This document shows, one piece after another, positions 44,096 through 51,071 of a stretch of DNA of 64,000 bases. The number at the start of each line of letters is the position of its first letter. The stretch's first letter is position 1. Position numbers and translations under genes: made by a program. Location: assembly GCA_046349395.1 (NCBI GenBank), contig JAXMCK010000007.1, positions 434,001-498,000 on the forward strand. Direction: 5' to 3'. The notes under the pieces were generated by a model. The model worked only from the letters and a program-made list of their open reading frames with translations. It did not search any database and was not told the origin of the DNA. This DNA comes from JAXMCK01 sp046349395 (GTDB taxonomy: Bacteria; Pseudomonadota; Alphaproteobacteria; Geminicoccales; Geminicoccaceae).

Positions 44096-44413
44096 ATGAT
44101 CGTCACCACCACGCCCTCGGTCGAGGGCCGCCGCATCGCCGACTACAAGGGCCTCGTCACCGGCGAGGCGATCCTCGGCGCAAACTTCATCCGCGACTGG
44201 CTGGCCTCGGTCCGCGACGTCGTCGGCGGCCGCTCGGGGGCCTACGAGAAGGTGCTGCTCAGCGCCCGCAAGCAGGCGCTGAAGGAGATGGAGGAGGAGG
44301 CGAAGGAACTGGGGGCGGACGCCATCCTCGGCGTCGACCTCGACTACGAGACCGTCGGCGAGGGCAAGATGCTGATGGTCACCGCCTGCGGCACCGCCGT
44401 GAAGCTCGGGTGA
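44096..44413 (+). CDS. YbjQ/UPF0145 family protein
   Basis: 105 residues from the ATG at 44096 with an AAGGAGAG site; the longer frame to 43958 is not coding. The whole length matches YbjQ: VTTTPSVEGRRIADYKGLVTGEAILGANFIRDW, SGAYEKVLLSARKQALKEMEEEAKELGADAILGVDLDYETV. These pentameric proteins were once called heavy-metal-binding but their role is unproven. No cysteine pair for metal is present. It stands as a single gene. Confidence 0.9.
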   Translation: MIVTTTPSVEGRRIADYKGLVTGEAILGANFIRDWLASVRDVVGGRSGAYEKVLLSARKQALKEMEEEAKELGADAILGVDLDYETVGEGKMLMVTACGTAVKLG

Positions 44414-44484
44414 GCCCGACCGTCCGGGATCGGGAGCCGAGCACACCGCTTCCCGCTCCCGGCGGCATCGCCTAGATTAAAGTC

Positions 44485-44949
44485 ATGGCCCGAGCCCACG
44501 ACCTGATCCGCCACGGTACGCGCTACGAGGACGACGGCTATGCCTGGGCCGTGGAGCAGGCGACCCTGCTCCACGCCGGCCGGCTCGACCTGCTCGACCG
44601 CGCCAATCTCGCCGAAGAGATCGAGAGCTTGGGGAAGAGCTTCGCCAAGGAACTGCGCAGCCGCTACGGCACCCTGCTCACCCACCTGCTGACATGGCAG
44701 TTCCAGCCCGACCGTCGCTCGCACAGTTGGGCCGGCACGATCCGACGCGAGCGCATCGCCATCACGAAGCACCTTCGTGACAATCCCGGCCTGAAGCCCC
44801 GCCGGCAGGAGCTTTTCGCCGACGCCTGGGACGAGGCCCTGCAGGACGCCATCGTCGAGACCGACCTGGCCCCGTCGGCCTTCCCGGCGACCTGCCCCTA
44901 CACGCTGGCCGAGGCCATGGACGAGGACTACTGGCCCGACGCCAGCTGA
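44485..44949 (+). CDS. DUF29 domain protein
   Basis: 154 residues covering one DUF29 domain: YEDDGYAWAVEQATLLHAGRLDLLDRANLAEEIESLGKSFAKELRSRYGTLLTHLLTWQFQP followed by SHSWAGTIRRERIAITKHL and a terminal EDYWPD. DUF29 proteins are common and multicopy in Rhodospirillales and cyanobacteria; their role is unknown. No ribosome-binding site precedes the ATG, and a TAGATT box (44473-44478) sits where the mRNA would begin almost at the ATG, so leaderless translation is possible. Its 3' end overlaps the next gene by 22 bp in convergent orientation. Confidence 0.87.
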   Translation: MARAHDLIRHGTRYEDDGYAWAVEQATLLHAGRLDLLDRANLAEEIESLGKSFAKELRSRYGTLLTHLLTWQFQPDRRSHSWAGTIRRERIAITKHLRDNPGLKPRRQELFADAWDEALQDAIVETDLAPSAFPATCPYTLAEAMDEDYWPDAS

Positions 44950-45326
44950 GCCTCGATCGCCGGCTTGTCGATCACCGACCAGACCTCGGCGATCTTCCCG
45001 TCCACGTACCGGTAGAAGACATTCTCCGCGAAGACGACCCGGCGCCCGTTCACCGGCAGGCCCAGGAACATCCCCGTCGGCCGACAGTCGAACTCCAGAC
45101 GGCAGGCGACGTGCGGCGGCTCGCAGACCAGAAGCCCGATCTCGAACCGCAGGTCCGGAATCTCGGCGAAGTCCCGCTCCAGCATCGCCCGATAACCGGC
45201 GAGGCCGAACGGCCGTCCGTTGTGGCTCACCTCGTCATGGACGAAGTGGCCCAAACGGCTCCAGTCCTGACGATTTAGGCACTCGATGTAGGCATGGTAT
45301 TTCCCAGCGAGACCGGACCCCGTCAT
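44928..45326 (-). CDS. NTF2-like/SnoaL-type ester cyclase family protein
   Basis: 132 residues, a single cone-shaped NTF2 domain. The start (KYHAYIECLNRQDWSRLGHFVHDEVSHNGRPFGLAGYRAMLERDF) and end (FAENVFYRYVDGKIAEVWSVIDKPAIEAQL) match ester-cyclase/SnoaL-like polyketide-cyclase proteins. The aspartate in S-V-I-D near the C-terminus is a common active-site position of the family. Many homologues are small-molecule isomerases or are uncharacterised; no pathway neighbours hint at a substrate. Confidence 0.85.
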   Translation of the reverse strand: MTGSGLAGKYHAYIECLNRQDWSRLGHFVHDEVSHNGRPFGLAGYRAMLERDFAEIPDLRFEIGLLVCEPPHVACRLEFDCRPTGMFLGLPVNGRRVVFAENVFYRYVDGKIAEVWSVIDKPAIEAQLASGQ

Positions 45327-45511
45327 GGCGCTGTTCCACTGCTACTGGCGGCGTGAGGCCCGATCAGCCGGAGCTCTTCAGGCGAGTTGGCGACGGCCGT
45401 CATCTAAGACAATTGCTCGGGAGCATGTTGGTTACAGCGCTCGTCGGGTAATCGAGTCGGCATCACCGACTGATTTGCTGCCCGTAGCGACTTGCCGAAC
45501 ACCAGCACCGC

Positions 45512-45538
45512 GCTCCGCCCGCTTTCTTCGGGCGGAGC
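45512..45538 (-). terminator. Hairpin downstream of the ArsR/SRPBCC operon
   Basis: GCTCCGCCCG / CGGGCGGAGC, perfect 10-bp arms with a 7-nt loop, 15 nt beyond the SRPBCC stop on the minus strand. No T tract follows. It is well placed to end that operon. The rest of the 227-nt gap (45327-45553) shows no other feature. Confidence 0.55.
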
Positions 45539-45553
45539 ATGCACGCCGAAATC

Positions 45554-46087
45554 TCAGTCGGGGATCCGCCTCTCATATTCCTTCTGTAGCTTCTGCCACC
45601 CCGCCCAGAAGGGCTCCGGCTTCTCGCCGTTAGACTTCGCAACGAGCAAATCGAGATGCATGTGCCAGCCGGCGGCGACCTTGATCATCATCGAGCGGTC
45701 GGGCAGGCGGCGGTGGATCACCTTCAGCAACACGCGCGAGCCCGCGGGCGACAGTTCGAAGGTGACGTCGCCGCTGCCATTCCAGGTGAAACTCAGCCGG
45801 CGCGGCGGATCGATCTCCGTGATCCGGCTGTCCATGCTGTGCTCTTCGGGGAATCCGGGCGGGCGCTGGCCCGGCGGGTCGCTCAGTTCGTCGTTGCGCC
45901 AGGTGAAGGTGAAGGGTGCCCCCACCTTCAGCTCCATCTCGCCGGCGGCCAACCACTGGCGGCGGAGGTCGCTCTGCGTGAGGTACGCCCAGCAGCGCTC
46001 GATCGGCCCCGGCAGCAGGCGCTGGATCTCCAGCGTCGTGGGCTCGGTCAGCACGCCGTAGCGGTCGAGGGTGGCGGTGTCGTTCAT
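45554..46087 (-). CDS. SRPBCC/AHSA1 domain protein
   Basis: 177 residues from the ATG at 46087 (AGGAG 7-8 nt upstream). The AHSA1/START-like fold is recognisable: I-E-R-C-W-A-Y-L-T-Q-S-D-L-R-R-Q-W near residues 25-42, PPRRLSFTWNGSGDVTFELSP, and the C-terminal helix with GWHMHLDLLVAKSNG. Such proteins have a hydrophobic cavity for a small lipid-like ligand. Its start overlaps the ArsR stop by 4 nt (ATGA), the standard ArsR-SRPBCC pair. The ligand is unknown. Confidence 0.88.
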   Translation of the reverse strand: MNDTATLDRYGVLTEPTTLEIQRLLPGPIERCWAYLTQSDLRRQWLAAGEMELKVGAPFTFTWRNDELSDPPGQRPPGFPEEHSMDSRITEIDPPRRLSFTWNGSGDVTFELSPAGSRVLLKVIHRRLPDRSMMIKVAAGWHMHLDLLVAKSNGEKPEPFWAGWQKLQKEYERRIPD

Positions 46088-46449
46088 TTCTCGTCTCCTG
46101 CCTCGTTGTTCGTGACCTTTGCGTCCTCCTCGCGGAGGAGCCGTTCCAGCGCATCCAGGCGGTCGGTCCAAAAGCGCTCGTAGAAGCTCAGCCATTGGTG
46201 CGCGCTCGCGAGCGGCCCCGGGTCGAGCCGGCACAAGTGGGTCCGGCCCCTCACTTCGCGCCGGACGAGCCCCGCCCCTTCCAGCACCTTGATGTGCTTG
46301 GAGGCCGCCGCCAGCGACATGGCGAAGGGCTCGGCCAGCTGGCCGACCGTGCGCTCGCCGCGGGCGAGATCCAGCAACATCTGCCGCCGTGTCGGATCGC
46401 CCAGGGCGTGGAACACGGCGTCGAGACCGGGCTGCGAATGCTCAACCAT
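46084..46449 (-). CDS. ArsR-family transcriptional regulator
   Basis: 121 residues from the ATG at 46449; a longer frame to 46485 exists. The winged helix is clear: LDAVFHALGDPTRRQMLLDLARGERTVGQLAEPFAMSLAAASKHIKVLEGAGLVRREVRGR. No cysteine metal site (ELCVCDL type) is present, so this is the non-metal branch that pairs with SRPBCC proteins. The start codon lies inside an inverted repeat TCAACC-N4-GGTTGA, and a second similar site lies 40 bp upstream, indicating autorepression. Confidence 0.92.
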   Translation of the reverse strand: MVEHSQPGLDAVFHALGDPTRRQMLLDLARGERTVGQLAEPFAMSLAAASKHIKVLEGAGLVRREVRGRTHLCRLDPGPLASAHQWLSFYERFWTDRLDALERLLREEDAKVTNNEAGDEK

Positions 46450-46497
46450 GTGGTTGAACGTATGGCGCCGCGACCAAACTGTCAACCACTCGGTTTA
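46442..46497. promoter_or_regulatory. Two operator-like sites for the ArsR regulator
   Basis: Site 1: TCAACC-ATGT-GGTTGA (46442-46457), overlapping the arsR-type start codon. Site 2: TCAACC-ACTC-GGTTTA (46482-46497). Both have 6-bp arms and a 4-bp centre, and their centres are exactly 40 bp apart (about four helical turns). AACC-N4-GGTT sites of this kind suit the two recognition helices of an ArsR dimer. Confidence 0.7.
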
Positions 46498-46534
46498 GCA
46501 TTGATCGAAGAGGGCGCAGAACCGAACGGGAGAC

Positions 46535-46571
46535 TTGACTGATTGACGTTAGCGGATTATCTTCCTATGTT
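46535..46571 (+). promoter_or_regulatory. Two overlapping sigma70-like promoters for a probably leaderless gene
   Basis: Promoter A: TTGACT (46535-46540), 17-bp spacer, TATCTT (46558-46563). Promoter B: TTGACG (46543-46548), 17-bp spacer, TATGTT (46566-46571), offset by 8 bp. Transcription from A would begin at about 46570-46572, that is at the ATG of the downstream gene. No Shine-Dalgarno sequence is present. Both -35 boxes match the consensus at five of six bases. Confidence 0.55.
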
Positions 46572-47285
46572 ATGGACGACACGCCCTACCGCCTCGACCC
46601 CGGGTTCCGGGCCGGCCGCAACAAGCGGCGCCTCGTCCGGCTCATGGCGCTGGGGGCCACGGCCAGGGCAGCGGCGGCGAAGCTCAAGATCACCGACGCC
46701 GAGCTCGACGCCTTCACCGCCGATCCCGACCTGCCGGAGATGGTCGAGACCTACCGCGACCTGTTCGGCCGGCCGCGCGAAGAGATCTTCGCCCAGCTGC
46801 AGGACCTCGCCGTCTACATCCTGGTCGAGTCGGTCCACGAGCACGATACCAAGGTCTGCGCCTGGTTCCTCCGCGAGCTGCAACGCCAGCGCGATCCGGC
46901 CGTGACGTTGGCCAAGTCCGTCATGCGCGCCCAGGAGCGGGCCGCGCGTGAGGCGGCCGAGGCCGAAGCACCGCCGGCACCGCCGCCGAAGGTGAAGCGG
47001 GTGCTTTATCCGCCCCGCCCGTACGACGACATCGAAGCGCTCCGGCACCGCATCACCGTCCACCTTCGCGACCGGCTCATCGTCGAAGCGCAGGTCAAGG
47101 CGCGGGAGGAGGCGGAGGCCAAGGCCGCCGCAGGCGAGCCGCCGGCACCGCCGCGGCCGGTCCCGCCCGCACCGCCACCGGTATTGAAGAGTTGGATGGA
47201 GATCCAGGCCGAGCGCGACATTCGACGCGTCACGGCCAAGCTCTTGGGCAGACGCGTGCGGGATCTCGACTTCGACACGTCGTAA
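46572..47285 (+). CDS. Unknown protein with HTH-like N-terminus and proline-rich linkers
   Basis: 237 residues, function not recognised. The N-terminal 60 residues (NKRRLVRLMALGATARAAAAKLKITDAELDAF) could form a helix-turn-helix of the kind seen in small terminase or replication-type DNA-binding proteins. Residues about 75-125 are helical (EEIFAQLQDLAVYILVESVHEHDTKVCAWFLRELQRQ). Two P-P-A-P-P-rich linkers near residues 137-142 and 191-207 flank a charged helix, followed by a short basic C-terminus (RRVTAKLLGRRVRDLD). No signal or membrane segment. The gene has no ribosome-binding site and appears leaderless. No phage genes are nearby. Confidence 0.75.
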   Translation: MDDTPYRLDPGFRAGRNKRRLVRLMALGATARAAAAKLKITDAELDAFTADPDLPEMVETYRDLFGRPREEIFAQLQDLAVYILVESVHEHDTKVCAWFLRELQRQRDPAVTLAKSVMRAQERAAREAAEAEAPPAPPPKVKRVLYPPRPYDDIEALRHRITVHLRDRLIVEAQVKAREEAEAKAAAGEPPAPPRPVPPAPPPVLKSWMEIQAERDIRRVTAKLLGRRVRDLDFDTS

Positions 47286-47424
47286 GCGCGCCGCCCGCCG
47301 AGACTTCAGCCTGACCCGTCAACCTCCAACCCCTTTTGCCGTTCACCCCACCAGCCCCCAGCCGATTCAAGGCTGCCCGGGGCCGATGCCGATTCCACCC
47401 GTACCTGATCACGCCCGAGGGGGT

Positions 47425-47451
47425 GCGGGGGAGCGCGGTGCGTTCCCCCGC
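47425..47451 (+). terminator. Hairpin downstream of the unknown gene
   Basis: GCGGGGGA / TCCCCCGC, 8-bp arms around an 11-nt loop, followed by CTTCTTCC. It lies 140 nt after the unknown gene and 93 nt before the MFS gene; an additional longer pairing with CACCCCC nearby is possible. Candidate intrinsic terminator. Confidence 0.45.
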
Positions 47452-47543
47452 CTTCTTCCTCCCACCCCCTGCGCTGCCGGGGGTGGTGTCGACCGCCGAT
47501 TTCGGACATTAGTCCGCTTTCGGTGGACGGGACTCGGGCGGAC

Positions 47544-48752
47544 ATGGCAACGGCACTTCCCACCTTCAGCCGCGACGTGCGCGTCGTCGGCCTCGTCGGC
47601 GTGGCGCATGGCGGGAGCCATTTCTTCCAGCTCGTCCTGCCGCCCTTGTTCCCGCTGCTGAAGGTGGCGTTCGGAGTCGACTATCTTCAGCTCGGTCTCG
47701 TCATGACCGTGTTCTTCGCCACCTCGGGCCTGTGCCAGACCCCGGCGGGTTTCCTGGTGGACCGGGTGGGTGCGGCGCGCGTGCTGGCGGGCGGTCTCTT
47801 CTGCCTGGGTACAGGTGCCCTGATCGCTTCGTCGGCACCGAGCTACATCTTCCTGCTGCCGGCGGCGGCCGTGCTCGGCCTCGGCAACAGCGTCTTCCAT
47901 CCGGCCGACTACTCCATTCTTAGCCACCATGTGGACCCGACGCGCATGGCGCGGGCCTTCAGCGTGCACACGATCGGCGGCACCATCGGCTGGGCGCTGG
48001 CCCCCGTCGTCATGGCGGGTCTGGCCTCGCTCTATTCCTGGCGGCTGGCGCTGGCCGTCGTCGGGGTGCTGGGTCTCGGCATCGCGCTGAGCATCCTGCT
48101 CAACCGGACCGAGCTGGAGACGCCGAGCCACGCCACGCGGGCGGCCGAGACGGACAAGGCGGCGGCCAGCATCCGGGCGGTGCTGCTCTCGGCCCCGATC
48201 CTGATGTGCTTCGCCTATTTCGCGCTGCAGGCCAGTGCGATGGTGGGGCTGCAGAGCTTCATGCCGCTGGCGCTCGTCAAGCTCTGGCACCTGCCGCTCG
48301 TGGCGGCCACCGCCACCGTCACCACCTACATGATCGGGAGTGCGGCCGGCACACTGGTGGGCGGCATCCTCGCCGACCGCAGCGGCCAGCATCAGCGCAT
48401 CATCGCCGGTGGCATCGCCTTCTCGGCCCTCGCCGTGCTGGCCGTCGGCACCGTCGCCATGCCGGTCCCCGCCCTGCTCGGCATGACGGCCATCGCCGGT
48501 GCGCTCGCCGGGATGACCACGCCATCCCGCGACATGCTGGTGCGGGCGGCGGCACCGAAGGGCTCGTCCGGCAAGGTCTTCGGCTTCGTCTATTCGGGCC
48601 TCGACCTCGGCGCCACGCTGACGCCTGCCGCCATCGGCCTGATGCTGGACCACGACCTGCCGCAGGCGATGTTCGTCGCGGTCGCCATCGTCATGGCGCT
48701 GACGATCTTCACCGCCGTCAACGTCCGCACCCGTCACGAGGCCAGGGCATGA
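47544..48752 (+). CDS. MFS transporter
   Basis: 402 residues with 12 hydrophobic segments. The ATG at 47544 is chosen; a GTG at 47523 is possible and neither has a strong ribosome-binding site. The first half contains the MFS A-like motif between helices 2 and 3 (GFLVDRVGAARVLAGG) and FHPADYSILSHHV; the second half has GILADRSGQHQRIIAGG. The pattern VFHPADYSILSHHVDP resembles fosmidomycin-resistance and cyanate-type families. It overlaps the RidA gene by 4 nt; with the GNAT gene it forms a three-gene operon. The substrate is unknown. Confidence 0.9.
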   Translation: MATALPTFSRDVRVVGLVGVAHGGSHFFQLVLPPLFPLLKVAFGVDYLQLGLVMTVFFATSGLCQTPAGFLVDRVGAARVLAGGLFCLGTGALIASSAPSYIFLLPAAAVLGLGNSVFHPADYSILSHHVDPTRMARAFSVHTIGGTIGWALAPVVMAGLASLYSWRLALAVVGVLGLGIALSILLNRTELETPSHATRAAETDKAAASIRAVLLSAPILMCFAYFALQASAMVGLQSFMPLALVKLWHLPLVAATATVTTYMIGSAAGTLVGGILADRSGQHQRIIAGGIAFSALAVLAVGTVAMPVPALLGMTAIAGALAGMTTPSRDMLVRAAAPKGSSGKVFGFVYSGLDLGATLTPAAIGLMLDHDLPQAMFVAVAIVMALTIFTAVNVRTRHEARA

Positions 48753-49138
48753 ATCGCCGCCTGATCAGTTCCGGCTCCAGCTTCGAGGCCCTTGCCGGCT
48801 ATTCGCGCGCCGTCGTCGACGGCGAGTGGGTGCACGTCGCCGGGACGACCGGCTTCGACTATGCGGCGGGCACCATCGAACCCGACGTGGTCGAGCAGGC
48901 CGACCAGGCCTTCCGCAACGTCGCCCGGGCCCTGACCGAGGCGGGTGCCGGTCTCGGCGATATCGTCCGTGCCCGCTACTACATCACCGACCGGGCCGAC
49001 TGGGAGCGCATCGCCCCGGTGCTCGGCCGCTGGCTGGGCTCGGTCCGCCCCGCCGCCACCTGTGTGGTCGTCGCCGGCCTCGTCGACCCCCGCATGTCGT
49101 TCGAGGTCGAGGTCACCGCCCGTAAGGCCCATGCCTGA
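48749..49138 (+). CDS. RidA/YjgF-family protein
   Basis: 129 residues from the ATG overlapping the MFS stop. The RidA fold is clear: ISSGSSFEALAGYSRAVVDGEWVHVAGTTGFDYAAGTIEPDVVEQADQAFRNVARALTEAG, then VRARYYITDRADW and the C-terminal PAATCVVVAGLVDPRMSFEVEVTARK. The arginine in DPRMSFEVEV fits the position of the catalytic arginine of RidA enamine/imine deaminases. It may hydrolyse reactive imines from amino-acid metabolism. It overlaps the acetyltransferase gene by 8 nt. Confidence 0.92.
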   Translation: MNRRLISSGSSFEALAGYSRAVVDGEWVHVAGTTGFDYAAGTIEPDVVEQADQAFRNVARALTEAGAGLGDIVRARYYITDRADWERIAPVLGRWLGSVRPAATCVVVAGLVDPRMSFEVEVTARKAHA

Positions 49139-49628
49139 GGTCCGAGCCGCGACCCGTGCCGACGCCGAGCTGATCGCCACCTTCATCCGCGAGCACGCGG
49201 CCTATGAGGGTGCGTCCGAAGCCGTCCAGAGTACCTCCGAGCACATCGCCGCCGCCGGCTTCGGGGAGCGCCCGGCCTTCGAGTGCCTGATCGTCGAGGT
49301 CGAGGGAAAGCCCGCCGGCTTCGCCATGTTCTTCGACAATTTCTCCAGCTGGGAAGGCCGCCGCGGCCTGTTCCTCGAAGACATCTACCTCCACGACTGG
49401 GCCCGCGGCACGGGTGCCGGGGCCGCCCTGCTCCGGGCCCTGGCGAGCATGGTGCTCGACCGAGGCGGTAACCGGCTCGACCTCGTGGTCAAAGGCAGCA
49501 ACCCGGCGACCGGCTTCTACCGCCGTATGGGCCTGCGTCAGGTGCCCGGCTGGGAGCTGTGGCGGGCCGACGGCGCGATACTCGAAACATTGGCCGACGA
49601 GGCGCTGCACAATCTGCGGTCGGTGTGA
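49131..49628 (+). CDS. GNAT-family N-acetyltransferase
   Basis: 165 residues from the ATG at 49131. The GNAT core is complete: VRAATRADAELIATFIREHAAYEG (first strand and helix), GKPAGFAMFFDNFSSWEGRRGLFLEDIYLHDWARGTGAGAALL with the acetyl-CoA loop ARGTGAG, and a C-terminal GNRLDLVVKGSNPATGFYRRMGL. The FLEDIYV-type motif is typical of diamine acetyltransferase-like (SAT/Ats1) GNATs. The acceptor is unknown, but a polyamine or amino acid derivative is plausible. Last gene of the MFS-RidA-GNAT operon. Confidence 0.9.
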   Translation: MPEVRAATRADAELIATFIREHAAYEGASEAVQSTSEHIAAAGFGERPAFECLIVEVEGKPAGFAMFFDNFSSWEGRRGLFLEDIYLHDWARGTGAGAALLRALASMVLDRGGNRLDLVVKGSNPATGFYRRMGLRQVPGWELWRADGAILETLADEALHNLRSV

Positions 49629-49711
49629 CGGCGCTCACAGTCACACCTATGGGTTAGGTGCATGGTGCCTCTCGTGATCATCCCCCAGGGTCGATCACCG
49701 GAGAGCCGAAC

Positions 49712-49813
49712 ATGTTGATCATCGACCGTCCTATTCTCGCCCGCCGCATCGATGTGGTCGCCTCGTGGATCGTCGTCGCCATCGTCGCGGCAGTCGTCGT
49801 CGTGGTCGGCTGA
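49712..49813 (+). CDS. 33-aa single-helix membrane peptide ORF (paralogue of that at 50383)
   Basis: ATG at 49712 preceded by GGAGAG about 6 nt upstream. The peptide has a short charged N-terminus (D-R-P-x-L-A-R-R-I-D) and then one hydrophobic segment of about 18 residues ending V-V-G before the stop. It shares the pattern V-x-A-S-W-x3-A-x4-V-x3-V-G with the ORF at 50383-50487, over 19 aligned residues without gaps. A small inverted repeat CACCTA-N5-TAGGTG lies upstream at 49644-49660. No homologue is recognised. Confidence 0.5.
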   Translation: MLIIDRPILARRIDVVASWIVVAIVAAVVVVVG

Positions 49814-49891
49814 GCCGGCCTTCTCGCGCGTTCGTCATCCCCCGCCAGGTGCCGTCATGCTAGAAGGGCGGCGAACGGAAGGAGGGGTCCG

Positions 49892-50266
49892 ATGGCGACA
49901 CATGGCAGCTTCTACTGGAACGAGCTGATGACCACGGAGCCGGAGAAGGCGGCGCAATTCTATGCCGCGCTGACCGGCGCCACCGTCGACCCGATGCCGA
50001 TGGCCTTCGGCACCTACCATGTCCTCAAGAAAGACGGCGTGCCGCTCGGCGGCATCATGGCCATGCCGCCCGACGCGCCGCCCATGCCGAACCACTGGTT
50101 CTCCTACATGGCCGTCGACGACGCCGACGAAGCCGTGACGCGCGTCCGTGAGCTGGGCGGTGCGATCTACAAGGAGCCCTTCGAGGTGCCGGACGTCGGC
50201 CGCATCGCCGTCATCGCCGACAGCACGGGTGCCGCACTCGGTATCATCACGCCGGTCCCGCGCTGA
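49892..50266 (+). CDS. VOC-family (glyoxalase/bleomycin-resistance-like) protein
   Basis: 124 residues, one VOC unit with two beta-alpha-beta-beta-beta modules: FYWNELMTTEPEKAAQFYAALTGATV at the start and HWFSYMAVDDADEAVTRVRELGGAIYKEPFEVPDVGRIAVIADSTGAALGIITP at the end. The H in N-H-W-F and the E-x-P-x-V-G-R-I-A-V-I-A-D-S-x-G-A region are usual in the CFP-30-like branch. Function is likely small-molecule binding or isomerisation; unknown here. GGAAGGAGGGG precedes it. It lies between the two membrane micro-ORFs. Confidence 0.9.
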   Translation: MATHGSFYWNELMTTEPEKAAQFYAALTGATVDPMPMAFGTYHVLKKDGVPLGGIMAMPPDAPPMPNHWFSYMAVDDADEAVTRVRELGGAIYKEPFEVPDVGRIAVIADSTGAALGIITPVPR

Positions 50267-50344
50267 GCAGCACGTGATGCAGCTTTTTGTGATATTCCCC
50301 ACAGCACCCGGGTGTGCCGCCGCCTAGAACCCCAGCGTCGAGTT

Positions 50345-50361
50345 GCGCGGTTGGACCGCGC
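50345..50361 (+). terminator. Hairpin between the VOC gene and the second micro-ORF
   Basis: GCGCGGT / ACCGCGC, 7-bp arms around TGG, then CTTTGTC. It may terminate the VOC transcript. It lies only 21 nt ahead of the ATG at 50383, so it could also affect that ORF's leader. Confidence 0.45.
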
Positions 50362-50382
50362 CTTTGTCGGGGTTCGGGTACC

Positions 50383-50487
50383 ATGTGGTACGATGACGAT
50401 CAGGTCGCGGCGTTGATCCCGGGTGCCGTCATGGCGTCCTGGATGTGCACGGCCACCTTCTTCCTCGTGCTGGCCTTCGTCGGCTAG
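50383..50487 (+). CDS. 34-aa single-helix membrane peptide ORF (paralogue of that at 49712)
   Basis: ATG at 50383, TAG at 50485. The N-terminus is acidic (M-W-Y-D-D-D-Q) and a hydrophobic helix of about 20 residues fills the remainder, ending A-F-V-G before the stop. It aligns with the ORF at 49712 over 19 residues sharing V, A-S-W, A, V and V-G at the same spacing. The ribosome-binding site is weak (GGGGTTCGGG). It ends 6 nt from the stop of the convergent cupin gene. Confidence 0.45.
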   Translation: MWYDDDQVAALIPGAVMASWMCTATFFLVLAFVG

Positions 50488-50493
50488 GATGGC

Positions 50494-50925
50494 TCAGCTT
50501 CCCCCGGGCGCCCATCCCGGGGGCGCCAGCTCGAAACCGGCGAAGTCGAAGGCCGGTGCGACCACGCAGGACACCAGCGTCCAGTCGCCGAGGCTCTCCG
50601 CCGACTGCCAGGTGGCTTTCGGCACCACGCCCTGGGGCGCCTGGCCGGCGGCGACGTCGGGGCCCAACGTAACGTTGTGGAGGTCCGTCGTCCCGGCGTC
50701 GGCGGCGATGTCGAGCTGCAGTGGTGCGCCGGCGTGCCACAGCCAGATCTCGGTGGCGTCCACCCGGTGCCAGTGGGAGCGCTGGCCCGCCTCCAGCAGG
50801 AAGTAGATCGCCGTCACCGCACCACGCCCGCCCTCGTCACCGCAGTCGCGATGGGTCTCGACGTACCAGCCGCCCTCGGGATGCGGGCGCATCTTGAACT
50901 TCTCGATCACCGACTGGGCGTCCAT
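50494..50925 (-). CDS. Cupin domain protein (DUF985 type)
   Basis: 143 residues, a full DUF985 cupin: PHPEGGWYVETHRD near the N-terminus, TAIYFLLEAGQRSHWHRVDATEIWLWHAGAPLQLDI in the first cupin strand pair, and a late TLVSCVVAPAFDFAGFELA. The H-W-H...E motif provides likely metal ligands. Family members are uncharacterised sugar or small-ligand cupins. The final residues (A-P-P-G-W) are the usual family end, so the gene is intact. Confidence 0.9.
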   Translation of the reverse strand: MDAQSVIEKFKMRPHPEGGWYVETHRDCGDEGGRGAVTAIYFLLEAGQRSHWHRVDATEIWLWHAGAPLQLDIAADAGTTDLHNVTLGPDVAAGQAPQGVVPKATWQSAESLGDWTLVSCVVAPAFDFAGFELAPPGWAPGGS

Positions 50926-51071
50926 CGTCCCCCATCCGTCCGGGTAGACCTGCCGTAGCAGTTATTCACCTGCAAATCACCGCCGGCCGTCGTCGCGGCG
51001 TATCTCGGCGCATTCCCTTTCCGTCCGCTGCCGCATGGGCTAGGTGAGCCCGCCTTTCTGGAGGTGGTGCC

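Noticed and set aside
45327..45553. Short plus-strand open frame in the gap
   Set aside because: No ribosome-binding site, atypical composition, and it runs through the hairpin at 45512; no protein feature supports it.
46572..47285. Phage terminase small subunit
   Set aside because: Only a vague HTH-like start supports this; no large terminase, portal or other phage gene is present.
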